DNA of 64,000 nucleotides from a virus, in IMG/VR virus record IMGVR_UViG_3300033183_000299, positions 62,001 through 126,000 of that record; one strand, given 5' to 3'. Within the stretch, counting starts at the first letter, position 1; every line of letters starts with the position of its first letter. A program made the translations under genes and the position numbers. Under the pieces are notes generated by a model. That model searched no databases. It was given only the letters and a program-made list of their open reading frames with translations, and was not told the origin of the DNA. This document shows, piece after piece, positions 57,046 through 64,000 of the stretch.

Positions 57046-58623
57046 TTATCCTTTGTATATCCACAAAAAATCTTTTGTGCTTTTTATTTCCTCCTCGTAT
57101 TTTTGCTCGAACGTTTCATTGTAAATTTTCTGGCCTTTGATTTGAGTGTTCATCGTTGTTGTCGATTTCATCAAACCACCTAGCATCGCCTTTTTGTAGG
57201 CCATCTCTCTTTCATTTTCTGATAGTGCCGTATCTCTAACCCAGCAGGCTATTGCGAGAGACATCACCAAATCATCATTGTAAGATCGCATGGCTTGAGG
57301 TTTACCGTTGTGCCAAATAAAAGTTTTTAGTTCGTGAAAAACACGATTTGAGTGTATATTAATTAGTTTGTTTCTAACGTACTCTTCTAATTTGGCCACA
57401 ATAAGCGGTCTTGTCTTTGTTGATGTCGTAAAACCCAGTACTGCTCTAGAGTCACCTTCTGCTAGATATGACTCGACATACTCATGAGTTGATTTAATAG
57501 AGTAATAAAGTTTTTTATACTCCATGTCTTTTAGCTTTTCTAGAATTGCTATACCAATACCATTGTTCTCGACAACAAGTAGGCACGAGCCATACTCATT
57601 ACCAGCACTGTAAAGTATCCCAGCATACATATCTAAATCTGGCTTGCCCTGATATTCAGCTACCACAGTCATGGTATCTACTCTCAAAATGTGAAAACAT
57701 GAAAAGTCAGCACCATCACCCCTAGCCACATCAGCAACCAGAAGATAGGGAACTCCTTCTTGGTACTTTTCCCAAATCCAAAAATTTCTATCATAGCCAG
57801 TTTTGTATTGCGGCTCGGTGATTTCTCCATGAATTCTTTCAAGATCCTCTGGATTAATGACTGTCTCCCCGGAAGCATTGAAGGAGCACTCAAGCTCTTG
57901 TGCGATTTGTCTCTTAGACATGTTGCGAGTTTCTTTTTCAAACCATGCTTGGTCTCTATCTGGATGTACATCCCAATTTAAAGTTGTAGGATAGAAATCA
58001 TTCATTTCTGTTTCAGCTTCGGTAAACGTTTTGTGAAACCAATTTCCAACCCCGTTAGGAGTGCTCAGAGCGATACAGCGGCCCCCTGTAGACAAAGTAG
58101 GGTAAAGACCCGTCCAAAGCTCTTCGAGGCCGTCAACGAACGCTGCCTCGTCTATAATGAGCAAGGACAATGCTTCCGAACGACCAGCATCTCCAGATGT
58201 GGTTCCGGCTTTTACCTGAGATCCATTTGTAAGCTCAAATGACTGTTTGTTGTCGGTTTGGATTTTCGCGATCATCATCCACGATGGGAGATTTCTGAAG
58301 ATCATTTTTACCTTTTTTACAAGGTTTGTTGCTGTGGAAAGTTTCGTTGCGATAACGAGAACATTCTTTTCTCGATGAAACAGCATGAACCAAGCAACAT
58401 AGGCAGCTGAGATTGTCGAGATCCCAAGCTGCCTTGCTTTTAAAATAACGTTGAAACGATAATCATTAAAGGACTTAAGCATGTCTCTCTGGTAGTCGTA
58501 AGTCTTAAATGGAATTTGACCTTTGAGAGGATGAGAGATCTTACAATAATTGTCGATGAAGTATTGAGGATCTTTTCCGCACCTTACAAGTTCTTTAACG
58601 ATTTCATTTTTGGTGAGTTTCAT
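57046..58623 (-). CDS. Terminase large subunit (T4 gp17-like)
   Basis: 525 residues. ATPase motor: variant Walker A KARQLGIST near residue 62, Walker B LLIIDEAAFVDG near 156, coupling motif region CIALSTPNG. The C-terminal RNase H-like nuclease starts with LLVADVARGDGADFSCF near 300 and continues with LLVVENNGIGIAILEKL and SYNDDLVMSLAIACW, supplying metal-binding acids. It translocates DNA into the prohead and cuts concatemers. The protein is smaller than T4 gp17 (610). The partner small terminase is not identified in the window. Confidence 0.93.
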   Translation of the reverse strand: MKLTKNEIVKELVRCGKDPQYFIDNYCKISHPLKGQIPFKTYDYQRDMLKSFNDYRFNVILKARQLGISTISAAYVAWFMLFHREKNVLVIATKLSTATNLVKKVKMIFRNLPSWMMIAKIQTDNKQSFELTNGSQVKAGTTSGDAGRSEALSLLIIDEAAFVDGLEELWTGLYPTLSTGGRCIALSTPNGVGNWFHKTFTEAETEMNDFYPTTLNWDVHPDRDQAWFEKETRNMSKRQIAQELECSFNASGETVINPEDLERIHGEITEPQYKTGYDRNFWIWEKYQEGVPYLLVADVARGDGADFSCFHILRVDTMTVVAEYQGKPDLDMYAGILYSAGNEYGSCLLVVENNGIGIAILEKLKDMEYKKLYYSIKSTHEYVESYLAEGDSRAVLGFTTSTKTRPLIVAKLEEYVRNKLINIHSNRVFHELKTFIWHNGKPQAMRSYNDDLVMSLAIACWVRDTALSENEREMAYKKAMLGGLMKSTTTMNTQIKGQKIYNETFEQKYEEEIKSTKDFLWIYKG

Positions 58624-58633
58624 TTACTCTCCA

Positions 58634-59191
58634 TTACTTCTTTTGATTATCGGAAGCCTTAATCTTTTCATTTTGAGGGCGCTTTGCTTTTGCGAACTCT
58701 AAAAACTTTTTAGTAATGTCGCGAGTTGTATCTTCCGAAGGAGATTGAATCTCATCCATTTGTAAGCCGCCAATCTTGTAATGTTGGTAAGCCTGAACAA
58801 ATGTGCGAACGTTTGAGGTCGTTTGAACAATAACTTGCGGATCACCTTTCGCAGTTAAAGAAACAGAGTTTCCAGTGATTGCTTTATATTCTTTTTGTAA
58901 GAACTTTTTTACTTCATTGATTGTGCGAGTGATTTCATTCTCAAAACCATTCTCCTTAAGGTCTTTCATCATCACATCAGATTGATAATTGATGATCATG
59001 GAGTCGCCATAGAACTTAACCTTGAAGCCGTCGATACAACGCTTATCAAGAAGAGGAATGCCTTCCTCTCGCATTAGGCCAACTTTGCGTGCCTTGCCGT
59101 CGTGTGAATAGTTTTCCATGTGAGCGCCGTCATAAGCATTTGCTGCTGCTTGGGCGAGCCCTTGGACAATTTCTAAAATTTCTTTACTCAT
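58634..59191 (-). CDS. Conserved phage protein near terminase (185 aa)
   Basis: 185 residues from MSKEILEIVQGLAQAAANAY; GGAGG precedes the ATG at 59191, preferred over a frame reaching 59218. Segment GFKVKFYGDSMIINYQSDVM and KKFLQKEYKAITGNSVSLTA, then FVQAYQHYKIGGL, suggests a mixed alpha/beta structural or assembly protein. Conserved in marine phages in this position; function not known. Confidence 0.5.
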   Translation of the reverse strand: MSKEILEIVQGLAQAAANAYDGAHMENYSHDGKARKVGLMREEGIPLLDKRCIDGFKVKFYGDSMIINYQSDVMMKDLKENGFENEITRTINEVKKFLQKEYKAITGNSVSLTAKGDPQVIVQTTSNVRTFVQAYQHYKIGGLQMDEIQSPSEDTTRDITKKFLEFAKAKRPQNEKIKASDNQKK

Positions 59192-59556
59192 TTGTTTGGC
59201 CTCCAACCTGATTTCCATCTTTCTTCACGCCCTTCAACCCATTGAATATAGCACTTAAGACAGCAATCAAATTTTGTCATGTAAAGGTCATCAACGGATT
59301 TGAAAGAATAAGTATTGCAAATTGGGCATGAACGCTTTGATTCTCTATTAAGTAGTTCTTTTGAGATTAAAACACCGTTCAAGTCTCTCATTGGAGACTC
59401 TTGTTTTTCTTGTCTGTAATTTGACTTAAGTTGTTCGAGATATTCTTTTTCCTTTTCATTATCCCATTGAGACTTTGGATTGACTATGGCTTCTTCGCCA
59501 TATTTTTCAGCGATTGCTTTTTCAACTTTTGCAGCATAATTTGGATCTTTGCTCAT
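59188..59556 (-). CDS. Zinc-ribbon protein near terminase (122 aa)
   Basis: 122 residues. An N-terminal helical part (NYAAKVEKAIAEKYGEEAIV, YLEQLKSNYRQEKQ) precedes LNGVLISKELLN and a zinc-binding region RSCPICNTYSFKSVDD...FDCCLKCYIQW (CxxC...CCxxC), ending in EGREERWKSGWRPNK. It lies just before the terminase group and overlaps both neighbours by 1-4 nt. It could act as a packaging accessory or DNA-binding protein (by position); a small terminase role cannot be excluded. Confidence 0.6.
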   Translation of the reverse strand: MSKDPNYAAKVEKAIAEKYGEEAIVNPKSQWDNEKEKEYLEQLKSNYRQEKQESPMRDLNGVLISKELLNRESKRSCPICNTYSFKSVDDLYMTKFDCCLKCYIQWVEGREERWKSGWRPNK

Positions 59557-59960
59557 TAATTCTCCACGATTTGATTAACAGAATAGTAAGTCAATAGAGA
59601 TGCTGCCGTACCAGTTAGAAATCCTCCAAAAAAGATCCATGATGCTCTTTTTGGGTTCACATGCTTTCTCAACATCTCGATTTCATTATCTTTGATCTCC
59701 ATGAGAAGCTCATGTCTCTTTGTCAAAGTTTCCTTTTCAGCCTCTAAATAGTCAATGTGGAGGTCTTTTTCTGCTAACTTGAGAGAATAGTCGAGGGTCT
59801 TTTGGATGTCGCACTGTTCCTCGGTGAACTCCCTCATGGTCAAAATTGAGGCAACTGCTTCATCGTTGAACAATCTACCATTAAAAGGAGCCGTCTCGCC
59901 CTCGGAGAGTGGGGTCATCAACGGCTCTGCAAATGACAATGAAACTAATAGCCAAATCAT
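59556..59960 (-). CDS. Small membrane protein with signal peptide and C-terminal span (134 aa)
   Basis: 134 residues. A short signal sequence (MIWLLVSLSFAEPLM) is followed by a coiled-coil middle (KLAEKDLHIDYLEAEKETLT) and a C-terminal hydrophobic span (ASWIFFGGFLTGTAASLLTY). With the two genes upstream it forms three overlapping membrane-protein genes of lysis-cassette form; in that reading this one would span the periplasm as spanins do. No lipobox is present. Overlaps the upstream gene by 4 nt. Confidence 0.5.
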   Translation of the reverse strand: MIWLLVSLSFAEPLMTPLSEGETAPFNGRLFNDEAVASILTMREFTEEQCDIQKTLDYSLKLAEKDLHIDYLEAEKETLTKRHELLMEIKDNEIEMLRKHVNPKRASWIFFGGFLTGTAASLLTYYSVNQIVEN

Positions 59961-60328
59961 TTTAATTTCGCAATATTAAATTCTTCCAACAACAATCGAT
60001 CGATTGCTTCAGGGTCCTCTTTGGCAAGCTCAAGCAACTCAAGCTTTCTATTTAGAGTTTCTTTCTCGAGTTCCGTCTTCGCAACTCTTGCTTCTTTTCT
60101 AAGTTTGATCCGTGTATTCACATACTTCTGATGTGCTTTTGCTATGGACAACTTTTCTTCAGCAGATAGTTCTTTCTCTATTTCAATTTCTTTTTCTTTG
60201 CTCTCGGTAACTTCGAGAACTAGTTTATCGGATGCTCGCTTTCCACTGCGTCCAATAGCAAAGGCCAATAGTGCAACACCAGCAGCAGCGAACCATTCCC
60301 ACTTTTCTTTAATGTATTCCCAAATCAT
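59957..60328 (-). CDS. Membrane-anchored coiled-coil protein, i-spanin-like (123 aa)
   Basis: 123 residues from MIWEYIKEKWEWFAAAGVAL. One N-terminal span (WFAAAGVALLAFAIG) then a long charged coiled coil, the layout of an inner-membrane spanin subunit (Rz-like). GGAG precedes the ATG at 60328. Assignment rests on topology and neighbours, not on sequence similarity. Overlaps the putative holin gene by 4 nt. Confidence 0.45.
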   Translation of the reverse strand: MIWEYIKEKWEWFAAAGVALLAFAIGRSGKRASDKLVLEVTESKEKEIEIEKELSAEEKLSIAKAHQKYVNTRIKLRKEARVAKTELEKETLNRKLELLELAKEDPEAIDRLLLEEFNIAKLK

Positions 60329-60540
60329 CCGTGTCTCCAAGTTCTTGCGAAGTCAATCGCAGTTTGGCCACCGATGTAGGTCATGGCGATCATCCCCCAT
60401 GTGTCGGCATCTAATCCAACGCCCAAATACAAAAGGGCAGTAGCGACAGCGAATACAAGGAGCTTTCTTGAGATTGCTCTTTCCATTACGCTATCGATAA
60501 TGCCCTTCTTTTCTTCTTTTGATTGTTTAGAGTCTTCCAT
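60325..60540 (-). CDS. Small membrane protein, holin candidate (71 aa)
   Basis: 71 residues. Charged N terminus, then two hydrophobic stretches (LLVFAVATALLYLGVGL and WGMIAMTYIGGQTAIDFA) joined by a short turn. YIGGQ..IDFAR resembles the C-terminal region of small phage holin-like membrane proteins. Size and topology fit a holin that would start lysis. No endolysin gene is visible in the window, which lowers certainty. Confidence 0.45.
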   Translation of the reverse strand: MEDSKQSKEEKKGIIDSVMERAISRKLLVFAVATALLYLGVGLDADTWGMIAMTYIGGQTAIDFARTWRHG

Positions 60541-60580
60541 AATAAGTTCTCCTATGGTTGACCCTAAGTAGTTTCAGAGT

Positions 60581-63190
60581 TTACAATTTGACTTGTGCAT
60601 ACCCGTCAGTCTTATCGATCTCAATTGTTGTATCAACAATGTCCTTGAGACTTTCTAAATGAGTGATCAGCAATACTGTTTTGAATTGAGTTTTGATCAT
60701 CTGAAGTAATTGAACAAAACCTTCCATATGCTCAGCATCTAATGCCGTTGCCGGTTCATCAAGAATGAATAGTTGGCTCTTTGGTAGAGACGATACTGAG
60801 ATTAGGGCAAGTCGAACAGCCATAGAAGCAATTGTCTTTTCAGCACCAGACCCCATGGACAATGGTCGAGCATCATATTTCGGATGCTTTAGGTAGACCT
60901 CCAACTTATCTCCATCCTCAGCAAAGAACACTTGAAAATCAACGATGGAAGAAAGAACTTTTTGGATCTCATCGTTGATGATTGGAAGCATTGATTTGAT
61001 AACTTCGTATGAAATTCCATTCGCATGAGTTGCTTTTACAAAGATGTCATAAGCAATGTAATCACGCTCAGCTTCTTTGATTTGTTCAATTCTCTCATTG
61101 GCTTCCTGAATCATACGTTCAGCAGAACCTTTTTCAGACATGTACCCAAGAACCTTTTCATCGCATCGTTTGATATCGGCAATCTTCAAATCAACAGTCT
61201 TATTGATTGCTAATAAGTCTCTCTTAAGGGAGGAAAGGTTTTCATACGCTTCAATGTTTTCGTTGTAGTATGCGATATCTGAATTGAGCTTCTCGATACG
61301 ATGCTCAGCTAAAGATGCTTTACCTTCAAAGTTTTCCCACTGAATACTCATGTTTCTGATTTCATCAGTTAGTTTCTTATGAGATGTTTTGCTATCTGAA
61401 TATCGATTGATAATGTTGTTCAGCGCTTCTTCATCAAACAAAGAACCTTTCATTTTAAGATCCAAAAGCTTTGACTTGATGTCTTCAATCTCAATATTCA
61501 TTGGAGGTACTTTGCTTTTTGCTGCTTCCGCTTCCTTTACAAACTCATTATCGCAACAATATTTACAATCCGGATCGTACTCATGACCTTTGAGCATATC
61601 TATCTTTGATTGTAAGTTATCTCTCTTACGAGTTTTGCTTTGGAGGTCTTTGGTCAACTCTTTTAATTCTGACTTGATGGTCTCTAGGTCTTTGAGTTCA
61701 AGTTCAGCCTTATTGGAAGCTTCAAGCATGCTTGGAAGAGAAGAGGTCAAATCTTCAATCTGAGAGCGTTTTGACTTAATCTTGGTAGACAATGCCTCCA
61801 TTTGATTGCGAGAACTTGAGAGTGTCTTTTCGGCCTCTTTAAGAAGTGATTTGACTGAATCAATATCTATCTCTTTTTGGGATGCTGCCTCTACTTGTTC
61901 TTTGATCATCGTTTGTTCTTGTTTAAGGGTATCTAAACGGATATTGTGTCGATCGCATAAGTCTTTTTGAACCTCGATATCTTCAAGGATCTCGGACAAC
62001 TCCTCTTTCGCTCGAGACAATTTCTTATCCCAATCAGCAGATTGAAGATGTTTGATTACGCCACGCATTTCGGCAGAGTCTTGCTTTGCTAGTTTGTGCA
62101 TTTGATCAAATATTTGAAGATCCAAAAACTTAGCCAGAATTTCTTTGCGTTTCGTTGATCCTTCGCTGATAAATCCAAAAGAATCGTTCTGTGCTGCTAG
62201 AGAGGTCATCATAAAGTCCTCTAATGACCCAAAAGTATCCTTGATGTTATCATCAGTTTTGTTTCGGGTATCTCCATTTTTGGACTCCGGAGTTGTTCCA
62301 AAGTTATACTTTGTAAAGTCTAGCTCTGTTTTAGCCGAGATGACTTCTCGACCTTTAGACTTTCCGGTTGTTTTTTCGAGGCTTCGAGCAATTTTATAAA
62401 CATCATCGCCGACAGCGATCTCGAGCTTACAAGAAGCTCTTTCTTGGTTTTGATTGATGATATGGACATTCTTTCTTTCTCCCTTAGATGTAGTATTAAA
62501 TAGGCCAAACAAAGCAGCGTCAATAATTGAAGACTTGCCTGAATAGTTTTTACCGAAGATGCCCACAAGCCCATTTAACTTGCTGAAATCTAGAGTATTG
62601 CCTTTTCCGTAATTAAATAGGTAGTCCCACTTCATTTTCTTAATATCCCAAACAACATTTCGAGATACGCCGTTCGATGAATCAACTTTCTTTAAATACT
62701 CTTGCGAAAGCTCAACTACGCGATCTTTGACTGAGTCTTCAACTTCATTTGTCTCCATAAATTCACGAAGAAACTTTTCTTGATTCTTTGGGTCTCGCAT
62801 GTTGATTGCCTTACCGCCATTGGCTGAAGACACCGAAGCTGATGACTGAGAATTGTTTACAAAAGAAACCGAATGAGTCGACCACTTAACTTGGGCGTAA
62901 TCGCAGGCTCTCTTTAATTTTGCTGTGGGTAAGTTATAATTACAAACCAATCGTAAACGAGCATTCTTGGGTACATCTACATTGGGTAGTGTACCATCTT
63001 GATTTAGATGCACTGTAATAAATGGTCGAGGAGATTGGAATAATCTTTTCTCGATTGAATGCTTGTCTTTGGAGTGAATATTCCAAATCAAATAACCTTT
63101 TAGGCGAGACTCTCCAAAGTTCTGTTGCACAGTGCTGCCTGCATAAATGCAGATGCACTTCTTTTTTCTTAATTTAATTTTTTTAGCCAT
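60581..63190 (-). CDS. Rad50/SbcC-like recombination nuclease subunit gp46, fused to the C-terminal half of gp47
   Basis: 869 residues. Residues ~210-869 are gp46/Rad50: Walker A GKNYSGKSS near 215, long coiled coils, a zinc hook CKYCC near 541, ABC signature LSMGSGAEKTIASMAVRLAL near 780 and Walker B LFILDEPATALD near 810. Residues 1-165 match the C-terminal half of Mre11-like gp47: YAGSTVQQNFGESRLKGYLI (T4: YIGTPWTLTAGDENDPRGFW), PKNARLRLVCNY, and the capping helix QEKFLREFMETNEVEDSVKD (T4: LQTLMEEYINAIPDITDSDR). The phosphoesterase half with the metal ligands is missing and should lie upstream of the HNH gene. GGAGG precedes the ATG at 63190. The complex processes double-strand ends for UvsX. 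Confidence 0.85.
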   Translation of the reverse strand: MAKKIKLRKKKCICIYAGSTVQQNFGESRLKGYLIWNIHSKDKHSIEKRLFQSPRPFITVHLNQDGTLPNVDVPKNARLRLVCNYNLPTAKLKRACDYAQVKWSTHSVSFVNNSQSSASVSSANGGKAINMRDPKNQEKFLREFMETNEVEDSVKDRVVELSQEYLKKVDSSNGVSRNVVWDIKKMKWDYLFNYGKGNTLDFSKLNGLVGIFGKNYSGKSSIIDAALFGLFNTTSKGERKNVHIINQNQERASCKLEIAVGDDVYKIARSLEKTTGKSKGREVISAKTELDFTKYNFGTTPESKNGDTRNKTDDNIKDTFGSLEDFMMTSLAAQNDSFGFISEGSTKRKEILAKFLDLQIFDQMHKLAKQDSAEMRGVIKHLQSADWDKKLSRAKEELSEILEDIEVQKDLCDRHNIRLDTLKQEQTMIKEQVEAASQKEIDIDSVKSLLKEAEKTLSSSRNQMEALSTKIKSKRSQIEDLTSSLPSMLEASNKAELELKDLETIKSELKELTKDLQSKTRKRDNLQSKIDMLKGHEYDPDCKYCCDNEFVKEAEAAKSKVPPMNIEIEDIKSKLLDLKMKGSLFDEEALNNIINRYSDSKTSHKKLTDEIRNMSIQWENFEGKASLAEHRIEKLNSDIAYYNENIEAYENLSSLKRDLLAINKTVDLKIADIKRCDEKVLGYMSEKGSAERMIQEANERIEQIKEAERDYIAYDIFVKATHANGISYEVIKSMLPIINDEIQKVLSSIVDFQVFFAEDGDKLEVYLKHPKYDARPLSMGSGAEKTIASMAVRLALISVSSLPKSQLFILDEPATALDAEHMEGFVQLLQMIKTQFKTVLLITHLESLKDIVDTTIEIDKTDGYAQVKL

Positions 63191-63978
63191 TTGTCCTCCA
63201 TTTTATTTGACTTTTTTAAATTTTCTTTCCATGGAATGAATTGCAAGTTTGATATATCACCTATGATATCTGGGGATATATCGTTTAACCATCCATAGGA
63301 AATTGGTATGATATGGTCCAAATGATAACAATCTTCATTCAAATCAGATCTCCCCCTTTTATCATAATGAGGCAAGGTAGATAAATCTTGAGATTCTGTT
63401 ATTCTCTTTACTTGTTTATAATATCTTTCTTTATTGCTCAATTTGGCCTCATATTCTTCAAATGGAATTCCAACCATCGTCTCTATTAATGTTTTGCGTC
63501 GGCGCTCTATGACATCTGCATCAATCATAGAGGCTGCGAGTTCAAGCGAGCCGGAGCCATACATCTCTATGCATGTTTGTTCACATTTTTCTCGGCATTC
63601 TTTATTGGACCAATTGTGTCGAGAGCCATATTTTTCTAAATAAGTCTGTTTTCTCCTTTGAATAGATTCTGGTGACCATCCAAAATTATAGCCTGTTTCT
63701 TCAAAAAATTTTTCTCTTGCTTCTTCTCGAGAAGACAAAACTTTGTCGACATAGTCTTCGTCTTTCCAAAATTCAATCATTGCTTTAGATTTCAAGAGTT
63801 TTGATTTCTCAGACTGCTCTTTCCCATACATATGGTTTCCTTCACCTTTCATTATTTTCTTTTTATGTTCATCGACGCAGTTTCTAGAGCAATAGTGTCT
63901 TTTCGATCTCTTGAGTCTAGATGTTGCTTTTTCAAATTCAACACAGCAATTATCGCACTTTATTTTAGTCATTTTCAT
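63169..63978 (-). CDS. HNH homing endonuclease interrupting gp47
   Basis: 269 residues. An N-terminal zinc finger (KCDNCCVEF, HYCSRNC) is followed by a NUMOD3-like GNHMYGKEQSEKSK region, a repetitive middle with W/Y-rich motifs, and the HNH core CYHLDHIIPISYGWLNDISP continuing IIGDISNLQFIPWKENLKKS. This form is typical of phage homing endonucleases. It ends inside the first codons of the gp46 fusion (22-nt overlap), so the fusion is translated by coupling or by its own GGAGG. GGAGG lies 8 nt before its ATG at 63978; an upstream hairpin arm could be outside the window. Confidence 0.82.
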   Translation of the reverse strand: MKMTKIKCDNCCVEFEKATSRLKRSKRHYCSRNCVDEHKKKIMKGEGNHMYGKEQSEKSKLLKSKAMIEFWKDEDYVDKVLSSREEAREKFFEETGYNFGWSPESIQRRKQTYLEKYGSRHNWSNKECREKCEQTCIEMYGSGSLELAASMIDADVIERRRKTLIETMVGIPFEEYEAKLSNKERYYKQVKRITESQDLSTLPHYDKRGRSDLNEDCYHLDHIIPISYGWLNDISPDIIGDISNLQFIPWKENLKKSNKMEDKWLKKLN

Positions 63979-64000
63979 TTTTTACTCCTCCCTTATGTTT

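Noticed and set aside
1-64000. CRISPR array, integrase, insertion sequence or rRNA
   Set aside because: No regularly spaced direct repeats, no recombinase motifs and no rRNA-like sequence were seen; mobility here is through homing endonucleases and a split intein.

Overview
The window is 64 kb of a large, AT-rich tailed-phage genome with a contractile tail (T4-like myovirus). The support is a full set of T4-type proteins: DnaB-type helicase gp41, UvsX, gp32, a 5'-3' exonuclease, terminase gp17, portal gp20, prohead protease gp21, scaffold gp22, capsid gp23, neck proteins, sheath gp18, tube gp19, a tape measure and LysM-type baseplate wedge gp53. Polymerisation is assigned to a short family A DNA polymerase rather than a T4-type family B enzyme. 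Class II (B12-dependent) ribonucleotide reductase, thioredoxin, a ClpP-like protease, an S21-like ribosomal protein and a split intein in nrdJ are typical of large marine phages. The host is probably a Gram-negative bacterium, since signal peptides, a lipoprotein and strong GGAGG ribosome sites are present. Neither host nor phage species can be named from this sequence. Every protein gene reads on the minus strand except one HNH gene at 10580-10954.

Layout. 1-16.4 kb: replication, nucleotide metabolism and small accessory genes. This part is driven by near-consensus sigma70 promoters (TTGACA, always a 17-bp spacer, TATAAT-like) and contains two complete tRNAs, two promoter-linked tRNA 3'-end fragments and two HNH endonuclease genes. 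16.5-32 kb: baseplate, tape measure, tail assembly, tube, sheath and sheath terminator. 32-36 kb: neck proteins, an internal-protein candidate and a charged coiled coil. 36-50.7 kb: fibres and decoration-type proteins interleaved with capsid gp23 and scaffold gp22. 50.7-58.6 kb: S21-like protein, prohead protease, core proteins, portal and terminase. 58.6-60.5 kb: small conserved proteins and three small membrane proteins, possibly the lysis set. 60.6-64 kb: a Rad50-like gp46 whose N terminus is the C-terminal half of Mre11-like gp47, preceded by an HNH homing endonuclease.

Three features stand out. (1) Homing endonucleases break genes here. nrdJ ends in the N-half of a split intein, followed by a new gene whose ribosome site is buried in an RNA hairpin. 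gp47 seems to have been broken by an HNH gene and its C-terminal half joined to gp46. (2) Two endonuclease genes (starts at 263 and 12182) share one layout: the CTATTTA motif also found before many structural genes, placed so that a late transcript would lose the 5' arm of a hairpin that hides the Shine-Dalgarno site. This resembles the known T4 control of I-TevI and MobE. (3) Three short/long pairs of neighbouring paralogous proteins appear in the fibre region. Each long member carries a LamG/concanavalin-like domain that the short member lacks, which suggests a modular surface-display system.

Expression logic inferred from sequence: early/middle genes use host-type promoters, and late genes use a CTATTTA-type late promoter 19-35 nt before the start codon. 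Many neighbouring genes overlap by 1-8 nt or are a few nt apart, consistent with translational coupling.
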